A DNA stretch of 64,000 bases from NCBI RefSeq assembly GCF_028368975.1, contig NZ_JAQNDM010000002.1, positions 8,364,425 to 8,428,424 of the forward strand, in the 5' to 3' direction. How positions within the stretch are numbered: position 1 is the first letter of the stretch; each line of letters starts with the position of its first letter. The DNA comes from Stigmatella ashevillena. GTDB taxonomy: Bacteria > Myxococcota > Myxococcia > Myxococcales > Myxococcaceae. Both the position numbers and the translations under genes were made by a program. This document shows, piece by piece, positions 45,972-55,224 of this stretch. The notes under the pieces are model-generated. The model was not told the origin of the DNA. It made no database searches and saw only the letters and a list, made by a program, of their open reading frames with translations.

Positions 45972-46805
45972 ATGAGTGAGTTTCTGAGCCTGCCCGTGGT
46001 CAAGGATGCCCACGGCAGCCCGCTGGATGTCATCGAGCTGCGGAACCTGGCGATGGATTGCATCGTGGGCGTCTACCCCCGCGAGCGCATCGTGGCTCAG
46101 CCGCTGCGGCTGGACGTGGCCCTCTTCCTGGACACGCGCGAGGCCCCGGGAGAAGGACGCCTGATGCACTCCGTGCACTGGGGGCGCCTGGCGGGAGAGC
46201 TGCGGTTCCTCCTGGATGCGTGCCGCTTCAAGGTGCTGGAGTCGGCGGCGGAGGCGGTGGCCCGCTATGTGTTGCTGCCTCCTTGCGCGGATGCGCCGCA
46301 CGTCCCGGTCCGGGCCGCCACCGTGCGGGTCACCAAGCCCAACGCGCTCGCGGGACATGCCGTGCCGTCCCTACAGGTGCACCGGACGGCGGAGGAACGG
46401 GTGGGCCAGGGGGATGAGTTCTCCCCGCCTGGAGCGGTGGATCTCGTCCATGAGGGGCCCGGCTACAGCATCTATCGCCTGCGCATCCCGCCCGGGGGCT
46501 CCGTGACCCACGCCGTTCCACCGCGGGTGGAGCAGAGCGAGCTGGTCCTGGGCGGAGGGCTTCTCCAGCAGGGAACGCCGGTGGTGCGCGGCATGGCCTT
46601 CCATTGGCCGAAGGGCGCCGCCCGCAGGTACGACAACCCCACCTCCACCGAGCAGTCGCTGTTGTGTGTCAGCCAGCCCCGCTTCATCCCTTCTGGCGAG
46701 GAAGCAGGGGCGCCTGTACCGGAAGGAGGGCTCCCGGTCCAGGCGCACGCCTATTACCCCTCCGAGGCGGAGGGGTCCGCAGAGGGCCCGTCAGCTCGCC
46801 GGTAA
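45972..46805 (+). CDS. FolB (dihydroneopterin aldolase)-like protein fused to a cupin-like domain
   Basis: 277 residues. The first half (about 18-120) follows FolB: IELRNLAMDCIVGVYPRERIVAQPL, FKVLESAAEAVA with the catalytic-type Glu, and VRVTKPNAL with the conserved Lys. FolB cleaves dihydroneopterin to hydroxymethyl-dihydropterin in folate synthesis. The second half (about 145-250) is beta-rich and cupin-like (YSIYRLRIPPGGSVTHAVPPRVEQSELVLGGG), including His near metal-ligand positions. Normal FolB is about 120 residues, so this is a fusion or extension. Coupled to the glycosyltransferase gene. It overlaps the convergent transporter gene by 15 bp. Confidence 0.82.
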   Translation: MSEFLSLPVVKDAHGSPLDVIELRNLAMDCIVGVYPRERIVAQPLRLDVALFLDTREAPGEGRLMHSVHWGRLAGELRFLLDACRFKVLESAAEAVARYVLLPPCADAPHVPVRAATVRVTKPNALAGHAVPSLQVHRTAEERVGQGDEFSPPGAVDLVHEGPGYSIYRLRIPPGGSVTHAVPPRVEQSELVLGGGLLQQGTPVVRGMAFHWPKGAARRYDNPTSTEQSLLCVSQPRFIPSGEEAGAPVPEGGLPVQAHAYYPSEAEGSAEGPSARR

Positions 46806-49112
46806 CGAGGGCTCTTCCGGAGCAGCGTCCTTCGTGTCTGGCCCAGCGGGGAGGTCCTTTTCATTCCCCAATGGGAGGTAGCGGCCCGCGGAAGGGGACC
46901 ACTCCAGCAGCTCCGAATGGGCAACGTCGTAGAACCACGCGCTGATGCGGATCTCTCCGGCGTCCACCTTCTCCCGCATCCCTGCGTAGCCGAGCATGTT
47001 CTCGACCTGGGCCAGGGCGCTTTGCTTGGCGGCATCCTCGGCGGAGCAGTCCTCGGGCAGGTGCTTCAGCACCGGTTCGGCCTCCTTGAGCCAGGCCGCC
47101 ACGCTGGGCAATCCCTGAGGCGGCTTCCGGGCGATCAAGGCCGTCATGGCCCCGCAGGCCGAGTGGCCGCAGACAATGATGTCCGTCACCTTCAGCACGT
47201 TCACCGCATACTCGACGGCGCTGGCCACCGCGACCGAGGCGGGCGAACTCGCGGGGGGGACCAGGTTTCCCACGTTGCGCACGATGAAGAGCTCCCCGGG
47301 GTCCGTGGAGGTGATGAGGTTGGGGTTGATGCGGCTGTCGGCGCAGGTGATGAGCAGGGTGTGCGGCGCCTGCCCCTCGGCGAGCCGGTCGAAGAGCGGT
47401 CCATACCGCCTCAACCCGTCCTGGCGGAACTGTTCGACACCGTGGACCAGCCGTTCCCGGGCCGAGTGATAGCCCGTCCCCTGGAGGATGGCGACCACGT
47501 CCGTCTCGGTGAGGGCGAAGAGTGGCTGTAGCGCCTCGCCGTGTGCCTGGCTGCGGAGCGCCCGCTGGAACTCGGGCTGCAGTCCCTGGAGCGCGACCTT
47601 GATGTCCGCGTCCAGCAGGTCATTCACCAGCCCGATGAGCATGTCCGCGCCCGAGGCATCCACGGCCGTCACCGCCGTCATGTCGATGACCACACCGCGC
47701 GACCGGTCCATCCGGGTGGACTGGGTCCTCAGCGTGTCCAGCTTCGAGGAGGACATGAACGTCAACGGCCCGCTGAGCACGACGCGGTAGGAACCAGGCG
47801 TTTCCCGCTGGAGCAGACCGCCCTGCGTCTGGCCGAGCCGTATCGCGGCGATGGCCAGCGCCGCGAGGATGCCCGCCTGCACGCCCACGGTGAAGTCCAC
47901 CAGCACGATGACCATGAAGGTGACGGCGTAGACGGCCGCATCCATCCGGGAGACCTTCCACAAGGTCATCAGCTCGCGCGGATGCAGCATGCGCAGCGCC
48001 CGGAAGAGCAGCACGCCCGCCAGGGAGGCGATGGGGATGTAGCCCAGCAGCGGGGCGAAGAGCACGAGCACGGCCAGCAGGACCACCGAGTGGATGATGG
48101 ACGCGCGCCGGGTGCGGGCCCCCGCCAGCGCATTCGTCGCGGAGCGCACGGTGACGCCCGTGACCGGGATACCGCCAAACAGCGCCACCACGGCATTGCC
48201 GAGCCCCTGGCCCACCATCTCCTGATCGGGATCATGGCGCAGGTCCTTGACGAGCCTGTCCACGGCGGCTCCTGCCAGCAGGGCCTCCAGCGAGGCGAGC
48301 GCATAGACAATGAGGGCGGTGCCCAGCAGCGGCATCAGGTTTCCCTCGGGCAGCGTCGGCAGCCTGGGCAGCGGGAGGAAGCGGGACATCTCCCCCACCG
48401 TTGCGGCCTCCAGCCCCAGCACGGCATTGAGCACCGTGGCGGTGATGATCGCGATGAGCGGCGCGGGCACGCGGGGCCACACGCGGGGCATCAACAGGCT
48501 GATGGCCAGCGTCAGCGTGGCGAGGAGGAGCGCCGCGGGCTGGAACTCATGAATGAGCGGGCCCAAGTGCGTCAGCATCTCCACCACATGCCCTTGGTCC
48601 GGCGACGCCAATCCGAATGCCCGGGGAAGCTGCCAGATGAGGATGATGGCCCCGATGCCGGCGGTGAAGCCGGACACCACCGGCAGGGGCACGAAGCGGA
48701 TGATCTTCCCCAGCCCCAATACGCCCGTGAGGATCTGGAGGAGGCCCACCAGCAGGCCAATGATGAGCACCCCTCCCAGCCCGTATTGCTGCACGGCGTT
48801 GGCGATGAGGACCGACATGGCCACGGCCGGCCCGCTGACCGTCAGGGGCGTGCCGCCGAACAGCGAGCACATCACGCCCGCGATGATGGCCGTTACCAGC
48901 CCCATCTGGGGCGACACGCCCGAGGCCAGCGCAATGGACAAGGAGAAGGGGATGGCGATGGCGGCCACCGTGAGCCCCGCCCGTGTGTCCTCCCGGAGGT
49001 ACTTCGGCGAGAAGAGCGCCTTCCACTCCGGCAGCAGGGACCGGATGCCGAGATCAAACCGCAGCTTGGAGGCAGGCAGGGTCTGCGGCTTGGAGTGCGC
49101 TTGCTGCTGCAT
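46791..49112 (-). CDS. SulP-family anion transporter fused to beta-carbonic anhydrase
   Basis: 773 residues from the ATG at 49112; in-frame starts up to 49271 exist but lie in the intergenic region. The SulP transporter part (about 25-400) has ten or more helices. A STAS domain follows (about 430-540; VIDMTAVTAVDASGADML). The last 200 residues are a beta-carbonic anhydrase: C590 in CADSR gives C-x-D-x-R, and the zinc pair H-x2-C is in VCGHSACGAM. All three zinc ligands and the Asp/Arg dyad are present. The fusion should import bicarbonate and interconvert it with CO2 at the membrane. Sulfate transport is the alternative. Confidence 0.94.
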   Translation of the reverse strand: MQQQAHSKPQTLPASKLRFDLGIRSLLPEWKALFSPKYLREDTRAGLTVAAIAIPFSLSIALASGVSPQMGLVTAIIAGVMCSLFGGTPLTVSGPAVAMSVLIANAVQQYGLGGVLIIGLLVGLLQILTGVLGLGKIIRFVPLPVVSGFTAGIGAIILIWQLPRAFGLASPDQGHVVEMLTHLGPLIHEFQPAALLLATLTLAISLLMPRVWPRVPAPLIAIITATVLNAVLGLEAATVGEMSRFLPLPRLPTLPEGNLMPLLGTALIVYALASLEALLAGAAVDRLVKDLRHDPDQEMVGQGLGNAVVALFGGIPVTGVTVRSATNALAGARTRRASIIHSVVLLAVLVLFAPLLGYIPIASLAGVLLFRALRMLHPRELMTLWKVSRMDAAVYAVTFMVIVLVDFTVGVQAGILAALAIAAIRLGQTQGGLLQRETPGSYRVVLSGPLTFMSSSKLDTLRTQSTRMDRSRGVVIDMTAVTAVDASGADMLIGLVNDLLDADIKVALQGLQPEFQRALRSQAHGEALQPLFALTETDVVAILQGTGYHSARERLVHGVEQFRQDGLRRYGPLFDRLAEGQAPHTLLITCADSRINPNLITSTDPGELFIVRNVGNLVPPASSPASVAVASAVEYAVNVLKVTDIIVCGHSACGAMTALIARKPPQGLPSVAAWLKEAEPVLKHLPEDCSAEDAAKQSALAQVENMLGYAGMREKVDAGEIRISAWFYDVAHSELLEWSPSAGRYLPLGNEKDLPAGPDTKDAAPEEPSLPAS

Positions 49113-49419
49113 GAAAATAAGACCCTTCTGCTGGATGTGAATGGGAGACTTGGCATGCCAGGTCTCGGTGGCCATTGGGAGACGGGGGCCCGCATGGCCG
49201 GACGCTGCTCCAGGTATAACCACGGTGGAATCTTCCGGTCCCGCCTTCGGCTCGGCATTCGCAACATCCACGTACAGTCCTGGACAATTTCTGGGCAGTC
49301 TTTCTGGATTTATGCGGGTCCATTCAAAGTGATGCCGTGGGGCAACTTGGCGCGGCTCGCCCAGACAATCCGTGAGGTTCAGCGAAGCAGGTCAGACCCA
49401 CCCCACTTGGAGCCCGTTC
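49113..49419. other. Divergent intergenic region
   Basis: About 307 bp between the transporter and the protease-like gene, with no supported gene. The transporter frame is open through 49271, but the translated part has no conserved look. An AT-richer part (49262-49330; CAATTTCTGGGCAG, TCTGGATTTATG) probably holds divergent promoters. No clear -35/-10 pair. Confidence 0.5.
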
Positions 49420-50679
49420 ATGAGCATCCGTCGCTCTTCCACGACTGAGTTGCTGCCGGTCCAAGCCCCCCGGGCAGAGGGGGCCACCTCCTTGCCGCAC
49501 ATCAATCAGCTCCGGCCGAAGGGGGCCAACTCGAATTACGTGAATGGTCCCTACAACTGCGCTCCGGCCGTCGTGGCCATGGTGGCGCGGAGCTGGGGCA
49601 AGCAGGGCCACCTCAACGATGCGCAGCTCATCAACAACCTCGGCCAGGGCCTCGTCACCTCCCAGGGGACGACCCCGGAGGGGGTGGCGCAGATGCTCGG
49701 GCGGGTGGGAGTCCCCCTGGCGGGAGAGGCCCTCGCGGGCAAATACAGTGACGCGGCCCTGAAGCAGCACCTGCAGCAGGGCAACAGCCTCATTGCCCAG
49801 GTGGGGGTGAATGATCCCGCCACGGGGCAGGACAGCGCGCACTACGTGCTCATTCAGAAGGGGACCGCTGACGGGAACTACGTGGTCTCGGACCCGATGG
49901 CCAACAAGCCCTACGTCATCACCCCGAAGCAGCTTCGGGAGGCGGTCGGCCGTGCGCCGCCGGACGGTGGCCTGTTGATCCCCGTGGGAGGCCCTGGGAA
50001 CGCATCGGCGGCGGCCACGGCCACGGCCCTGGCTTCCACGCCGTCCTTGCCGGCCGGGCCCCGGGCCACGTTCGCTCCGAGCCGCGCGGTGTCGGATGCC
50101 TTCGAAACCTCGCGTCCCTCGCTGCTTGCGCCGAGCGCTTCGGAGGGGGCCGCGGGCGCCACCGTCATCCCCTCGCGCGCCGGGGCGGAGTTCCTGTTGC
50201 AGGGGTTGAACACGGCGACCCTTGCGTCGACCACGGGCGCGTTCGCGGCCAGCCCGCAGACGACGACGTTCGCGCCGGTCGAGCCCCTGGCAGCACCGGT
50301 GCCCGCGCCTTTCTCGGTGCCCGACAATGCCCTGGAGGGGATCGACACGAGCTTCCACGAAACCCCCGAGGCCGTGCAGGACCTCCCTCTGAGCACCGCG
50401 GAGCAGCACAACCTCGCCGCCCTGGACATCAGCTATGGCTCGCAGAGCGTGGCGGCGGCCCCCGTGAGCGAGCAGATCACCTCTCAGGAGCAGAACGTCG
50501 AGGAGATCTCCCGCGACCTGCTGGCCCGCAAGGAGCAGAAGGATCCCGAGGTGAACACGCTCCTGGCCCAGCTCGAGTCCAGCGGGTTCGCCAAGGATCA
50601 GCAGGTGCTGGACCGGATCAAGAGCGAGGACCTCAAGGATCCGGGCATCGGCAAGAAGACCTGGATCGACTCTTTCTGA
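49420..50679 (+). CDS. Papain-like (C39-type) cysteine peptidase domain with long linker
   Basis: 419 residues from the ATG at 49420, TTGGAG upstream; no signal peptide. The peptidase-like domain (about 28-190) shows a plausible triad: C47 in GPYNCAPAVVAMV, H141 in DSAHYVLIQ and D158 in VSDPMANKPYVI, the order of C39 peptidases. A 150-residue Ala/Pro/Ser-rich linker and an acidic helical C-terminus (EEISRDLLARKEQKDPEVN) follow. C39 domains process leader peptides or act inside toxins and surface proteins. Without a transporter domain the role is open. It precedes the Ser/Thr kinase by 70 bp. Confidence 0.74.
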   Translation: MSIRRSSTTELLPVQAPRAEGATSLPHINQLRPKGANSNYVNGPYNCAPAVVAMVARSWGKQGHLNDAQLINNLGQGLVTSQGTTPEGVAQMLGRVGVPLAGEALAGKYSDAALKQHLQQGNSLIAQVGVNDPATGQDSAHYVLIQKGTADGNYVVSDPMANKPYVITPKQLREAVGRAPPDGGLLIPVGGPGNASAAATATALASTPSLPAGPRATFAPSRAVSDAFETSRPSLLAPSASEGAAGATVIPSRAGAEFLLQGLNTATLASTTGAFAASPQTTTFAPVEPLAAPVPAPFSVPDNALEGIDTSFHETPEAVQDLPLSTAEQHNLAALDISYGSQSVAAAPVSEQITSQEQNVEEISRDLLARKEQKDPEVNTLLAQLESSGFAKDQQVLDRIKSEDLKDPGIGKKTWIDSF

Positions 50680-50749
50680 GCAGACGCAGGGCACGCAGCG
50701 CCCGCCAGTCTCGTGACAGAGGGGTGGGTTCGACTAGTATTTCGAGGCG

Positions 50750-53482
50750 ATGGCTGGCCCCCCAACGGATGGAAGAACTGGAAAGTCCTCCGTCAAGCAC
50801 CGGCGGCCCGCCTCGGATGAGAGTTCCAAGGGCTCGAAGGTGCTGGAGCAGGGGGCCCGCATTGACCGCTATGTCCTCCTCAAGGTCGTGGGGCAGGGGG
50901 GCATGGGCACGGTCTATGCCGCGTATGATCCGGAGCTGGACCGCAAGGTAGCCCTCAAGCTGCTGCGCCCCGGCAAGGGGGATGCGGAGGACTCGGAGGG
51001 CCGCGCCCGGCTGCTGCGGGAGGCGCAGGCCATGGCCCGCATCTCTCACCCCAACGTCATCACCGTGCACGACGTGGGGACCTTTGGCTCCCAGGTGTTC
51101 ATCACCTTGGAGTTCATCCAGGGGCAGACCTTGCGCGAGTGGTTGCGCAAGGACCGGCACCCCTGGCAGCAGATCCTCCAGCGCTTCCTGGAGGCGGGCC
51201 AGGGGCTGGTGGCCGCCCATCAAGCGGGTCTGGTGCACCGGGACTTCAAGCCGGCCAACGTGCTCATCTCCGACAGCGGACGGGTCTACGTCACCGACTT
51301 CGGTCTGGCGCGGCTGGCAGAGGCCGCGGGGCAGGAGGAGGCCGCCTTCGATGCGGGCGGGGTCTTCGAGGAGCAGATGAGCGCGGCGCTCTCCTCGCCC
51401 CTGACGTCCGAGGGGGTCATCGTGGGCACGCCCCAGTACATGCCGCCCGAGCAATACCTGGGCAATGCCGGGGACGCGCGCCTGGACCAGTTCAGCTTCT
51501 GTGCCTCGCTGTACTGGGCGCTCTACGGCAAGCGTCCCTTCGAGCCGCAGCAGATGGCCGCGATGGCGGCCGAGGTCAGTCAGAGCCTTCAGGCGCAGAG
51601 CCCCCAGGAGATCCGGCGCAGGCTGGGACATGGCACCATCGTCCAGGATCCGCCTCGCGACACGCGGGTGCCTTCCTGGGTCCGGCGCGCGGTGCTGCGC
51701 GGGTTGTCGCTGGCCCCAGAGGACCGTTTTCCGTCCATGCAGGCCCTGCTGACGGCGCTGTCCCAGCAGCAGCGGCGAGTGCGCCGGCGCAAGGTGATCG
51801 CCGCAGTGGGGGCGGTCGCGGTGGCCGGGGCGGGGGTGGGCTTGTACTTCCAGCACCGCAGCCAGCTGTGCACGGGGGCCGAGTCGCTCATGGCCTCCGT
51901 CTGGGGACCGGCCCCGCGGCAGAAGCTCGAGGCCGCCTTCTCCGCCACGGGCAAGCCCTTCGCACCGGAGAGTGCCCGCCGGGTGGTGCAGGAACTGGAT
52001 GGGTATGCGCAGGGCTGGGCGCGCATGCACACCGAGGCCTGCGTGGCGACCCGGATCCAGGGGATGCAGACGGAGGCCCTGCTGTCCCTGCGCATGGTGT
52101 GTCTGGATCGGCGCCGCAGGGACCTGCGGGCGCTGGTGGGCTTGCTGACGGAGGCGGACGGCAAGGTGGTGGAGCGCTCGGTGGATGCCGTCGCCGCGCT
52201 CCCGTCGCTGAAGGCGTGCCAGGACATCGAGTCGTTGACCGAGCAGTCCCCGCTGCCCGAGGATCCCGCCCGCCGCGCCACCATCGAGCGGCTTGGCGAG
52301 CAGCTCTCCCAGATCAAGGCCCTCCATGACGCGGGCCGCTACCAGGCCGCGCTGACGCTGGCCCGGACGATCGAGCCCGAGGTGGTCGCCACCACCTACC
52401 TGCCGCTCCAGGCGGAGCTGCGCTACCACCTGGGCTGGTTGCTCCAGCAGAGCGGGGAGGCGGAGGAAGGTCTGCGCGAGTTGGAGCGGGCCTTCGACGA
52501 TGCGGAGTCGAGCCGGTCCGACAGGACGCGGCTGGAGGTCCTCATCAAGCTCATCTTCACGCTCGCCACCAACGGTCATCCGGAGCAGGCCCAGCGCTGG
52601 GGCGAGGTGGCGGTCGCGGTCCTCAACCGGCTCGGGGGCGAGCCCTCGCTGGCGGGCGATCTGATGGGCAACCTGGGCAGCGTGGCCTTGATGCAGGGGC
52701 GCTACCAGGAGGCCACGGGCTATTTCGAGAAGGCGCGCGCGCTGCAGCTCGACCCCCTGGGCAGGGAGGACCCGAAGCAGGCCAAGGTGAGCTATGGGCT
52801 GGGGCTGGCAGCCCTGCGCCAGGGGGAGCATGCCCGCGCCATCCAGATGCTCGGCGAGGCGCTTCAGCAGACCCAGTCGGCCAAGGGGGCGCAGCACCCA
52901 GAGATGGGCAGCCGCCACGTCATGCTCGCCACCGCCTACCGGGAGAGCGGAGACCCGGTTCAGGCGCTGGCCCATGCCGAGTCCGCCCTGAAGCTGCGCA
53001 AGGCGGCCCTGGGGGCAAACCACCCCGCCGTGGCCGATGCGCTCGACGAGATGGGCGAGTGCCTCCTTCTGATGAAGCGCTATGAGGAGGCGATGGAGGC
53101 CTTTCGCAAGGCCGTGGACATCAAGGGCGAGAAGCTGGGGATGGACCACCCGGACCTGTCCTACTCCTATGATGGGATGGGCAAGGCGCTGCTGGCGTGG
53201 GGCCGGGCCGAGGAGGCCATCGCCTACCTGAAGCAGGCGCTCGCGTACGAGAACACCGAGCCCGAAGCGCTCGCGGAGACGGGCTTTCGCCTCGCCCAGG
53301 CGCTCTGGGAGACGGGAAAGGCCCCCCAGGGTGCCCGTGAAGAGGCGATCCGGGCCCGTGAAGGCTACGCGAAGCTGGAGAAGCCCCAGCAGGTGGCGGA
53401 GATCACCGCCTGGCTCAAGGCGCGGGAGGCCCCGCCGAGCCCCGCCCATTCCGTGCGTCCCCCCCGTCGCCAACGGCGCTGA
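50750..53482 (+). CDS. Ser/Thr protein kinase with transmembrane helix and TPR sensor
   Basis: 910 residues. The kinase domain spans about 44-340: GQGGMGTVYAAYD loop, ALKLLRPG with the ATP lysine, catalytic HRDFKPANVLI, DFGLAR and an APE variant MPPEQ in GTPQYMPPEQY. All catalytic residues are present (RD kinase). One membrane helix lies at about 347-367 (VIAAVGAVAVAGAGVGLYF). The outside part carries a Cys-containing domain (370-500) and about eight TPR repeats (510-890; kinesin light chain-like pattern). The layout is the common myxobacterial receptor kinase that binds proteins or peptides through TPRs. Confidence 0.94.
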   Translation: MAGPPTDGRTGKSSVKHRRPASDESSKGSKVLEQGARIDRYVLLKVVGQGGMGTVYAAYDPELDRKVALKLLRPGKGDAEDSEGRARLLREAQAMARISHPNVITVHDVGTFGSQVFITLEFIQGQTLREWLRKDRHPWQQILQRFLEAGQGLVAAHQAGLVHRDFKPANVLISDSGRVYVTDFGLARLAEAAGQEEAAFDAGGVFEEQMSAALSSPLTSEGVIVGTPQYMPPEQYLGNAGDARLDQFSFCASLYWALYGKRPFEPQQMAAMAAEVSQSLQAQSPQEIRRRLGHGTIVQDPPRDTRVPSWVRRAVLRGLSLAPEDRFPSMQALLTALSQQQRRVRRRKVIAAVGAVAVAGAGVGLYFQHRSQLCTGAESLMASVWGPAPRQKLEAAFSATGKPFAPESARRVVQELDGYAQGWARMHTEACVATRIQGMQTEALLSLRMVCLDRRRRDLRALVGLLTEADGKVVERSVDAVAALPSLKACQDIESLTEQSPLPEDPARRATIERLGEQLSQIKALHDAGRYQAALTLARTIEPEVVATTYLPLQAELRYHLGWLLQQSGEAEEGLRELERAFDDAESSRSDRTRLEVLIKLIFTLATNGHPEQAQRWGEVAVAVLNRLGGEPSLAGDLMGNLGSVALMQGRYQEATGYFEKARALQLDPLGREDPKQAKVSYGLGLAALRQGEHARAIQMLGEALQQTQSAKGAQHPEMGSRHVMLATAYRESGDPVQALAHAESALKLRKAALGANHPAVADALDEMGECLLLMKRYEEAMEAFRKAVDIKGEKLGMDHPDLSYSYDGMGKALLAWGRAEEAIAYLKQALAYENTEPEALAETGFRLAQALWETGKAPQGAREEAIRAREGYAKLEKPQQVAEITAWLKAREAPPSPAHSVRPPRRQRR

Positions 53483-53502
53483 AAGGGGGGGCTGAAAAAG
53501 CA

Positions 53503-53533
53503 GTGAGGCCGGAACCAGGGGTTCCAGCCTCAC
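53503..53533. terminator. Long hairpin between convergent kinase and Gly-rich genes
   Basis: GTGAGGCCGGAACC (53503-53516) pairs with GGTTCCAGCCTCAC (53520-53533) with one mismatch and a 3-nt loop. It lies between convergent stops, with an A-rich run (GAAAAAG) at 53494 that is a U tract on the minus strand. Confidence 0.68.
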
Positions 53534-53565
53534 GTCCTACCAGCGATTGCCGGGAAGGTTCGGGA

Positions 53566-54207
53566 TCAGCCGAGGCTCACGGGAGCCGGGGCCGCGGCTG
53601 CCTGGAACTGGCTGACGCCCGCGATCTCCGGAGGAGCGCCCGCGGCCATCGCCTTCAGCGCCTCGGGGTTCTGCGCCACCTGCTGGAGCAGCTCGGGGTT
53701 CTGGGCCAGCTTCTGGAGCAGCTCAGGGTTCTTGAGCAGCTCCTGGGCCATCTCCGGGTTCTCCTTCAGCATCTTGAGCAGCGTCTCGATCAGACCGCCC
53801 GCTCCGCCCGCGCCCGCCCCACCGGCGCCCGCGGCCTCGCCGCCGCCCGCGCCACCCGCGCCGCCTGCGGCCTCGCCGCCGCCCGCGCCGCCCGCGCCGC
53901 CCGCGCCCTCACCACCGCCCTTGCCACCGGCGCCTGCGGCCTCGCCGCCGCCCTTGCCACCGGCCTTGCCACCCTCGCCCAGCCCGAGCGCCTCGAGCAG
54001 CTTCTTGGAGTCCACGCCCAGGGAGTCGAACAGCTTCTTGAGACCCTCCACCGCTCCCTTGAGATCTCCCGACTGCAGCTTCTGGCTGATGTCCGAGACG
54101 AGCCCGTCCAGCTTCGCCTGCGGCGCCTGCGAAGCGCCCGCGGTCGGCTGCTGGGAGACGTTGGAGATGGAAGGAGTCGCGCTGCCCTTGATGGAGGAGA
54201 TGCCCAT
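53566..54207 (-). CDS. Gly/Ala-rich repeat protein with STI1-like NPEL repeats
   Basis: 213 residues, no signal peptide. Residues 1-75 are a helical head (LDGLVSDISQKLQSGDLKGAVEGLKKLFDSLGVDSKKLLEALGLGEGG). Residues about 75-140 are almost only Gly, Ala, Glu and Lys, in GGEAAG and GAGGAGGAGG blocks. Residues about 145-195 repeat NPEMAQELLK, NPELLQKLAQ, NPELLQQVAQ and NPEALKAM, an 11-residue helical repeat resembling the NP-type repeats of STI1/HOP chaperone-binding domains. RBS AGAGG nine bases before the ATG. A structural or matrix-like protein is possible; function unknown. It may belong with the C39 and kinase genes. Confidence 0.78.
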   Translation of the reverse strand: MGISSIKGSATPSISNVSQQPTAGASQAPQAKLDGLVSDISQKLQSGDLKGAVEGLKKLFDSLGVDSKKLLEALGLGEGGKAGGKGGGEAAGAGGKGGGEGAGGAGGAGGGEAAGGAGGAGGGEAAGAGGAGAGGAGGLIETLLKMLKENPEMAQELLKNPELLQKLAQNPELLQQVAQNPEALKAMAAGAPPEIAGVSQFQAAAAPAPVSLG

Positions 54208-54671
54208 GGTCTTAGACCTCTTGATTTGGGTGAGGGTGGAGGTAATGAGACTGCTTACTTGGAAGTCAGTGGGTGCGCTTTGATTACATTGTCGGAGCTT
54301 GCCGCCGATTGTTTCCTAGGTTCGATTAAAAAGTGATTTCGGGGGATGGGAGGAGTTCGCTCACAGGCGAAAGGACCACCGCCGCTGTATAAAACCGCAA
54401 CGAAAACGCAGGGTTTGCCCGTCTCAGGGGGCCGGTGGCACGGGCGCATGGGGGGGTCAGGAGCCGAAACCTGGGTGGCACTTGACCCATCCGCAGAGGC
54501 AGCCGGCTTCCATCCCGACAGGCAGAATCCCACCACATAAAATTTACGGCCTCAAACGGTCCGGTGCGTCAACAAGCAATCTGTAGCCGTGCAGTGGGGG
54601 TCGACAGGAGGGCACTCAGCCGGGCTCGGCTTCATCCATGCAATGGCCTCCCCGCGAAGGGGAGAGCGTCC
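54208..54671. other. Divergent intergenic region
   Basis: 464 bp without a supported gene between two divergent starts. AT-rich patches (TTCGATTAAAAAGTGATT near 54322; CATAAAATTTACGG near 54535) are probable promoter areas. A TATAAA at 54387 has no matching -35 on either strand. No RNA gene or repeat was recognised. Confidence 0.5.
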
Positions 54672-55025
54672 ATGACCAAGTTGCTGCTTATCGGGTTGGC
54701 TGCGCTGAACATCACCACGGCAGAGCTTCAGGAGACGGCGGCTTCGTGCACGGCCACCGTGACGGGCCCCACCTTCGGTTTCAGCGGGCGCATGTATTTC
54801 CACTTCACCACCACGTGTGACGCCGTCGTGGACAGCATCACGATTGACGCCACCGTCTCGGGGCCGAGCCGGGCTTCTGGGACGACGACGTGCACCCAGA
54901 CGGATACGTGCTCGTTCATGCTGCCGGTGACCTACAAGCGGGGCACGTGGACCTGGACGAACGACAGCTCTTATACGGCCGATGGCGCGTCGGTCGAGAC
55001 GAAGACCATGACGTTCATGCAGTAG
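54672..55025 (+). CDS. Small exported protein
   Basis: 117 residues from the ATG at 54672, with AAGGGGAGAG upstream. The first 17 residues (TKLLLIGLAALNITTA) act as a signal peptide. The mature part is beta-rich with an N-terminal Cys and three more (SCTATV, TTTCDAV, TTTCTQTDTCSF), fitting two disulfides in an immunoglobulin-like or small beta fold. No enzyme motif. Stand-alone gene. An upstream in-frame ATG (54564) would put the hydrophobic stretch internally and is less likely. Confidence 0.68.
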   Translation: MTKLLLIGLAALNITTAELQETAASCTATVTGPTFGFSGRMYFHFTTTCDAVVDSITIDATVSGPSRASGTTTCTQTDTCSFMLPVTYKRGTWTWTNDSSYTADGASVETKTMTFMQ

Positions 55026-55224
55026 CCCCGAGCGGTAGGCCGTTTTGATTCCGGCGGGTGGGCCGCTCCGGTGTGCCCCGCCAGTGGATCCGGCTCGGGA
55101 AGTCCCCTCAGACAGACGGTGGAACTGGCCGCACGGGTGGGCTGGCCCTGCAGGGCGGGATGCTGCCTCCTCTCTTCGTCCGCGCGAAGGAGTAGACTGC
55201 GGCCACGGCCATGGGGGTGCTCCA

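Noticed and set aside
49113-49271. 53-residue extension of the SulP-carbonic anhydrase protein
   Set aside because: The extra sequence has no conserved character and would occupy the divergent promoter area. It remains possible but less likely.
54387-54392. TATAAA box in the 54.2-54.7 kb gap
   Set aside because: No matching -35 at proper spacing on either strand; probably chance in an AT-richer patch.
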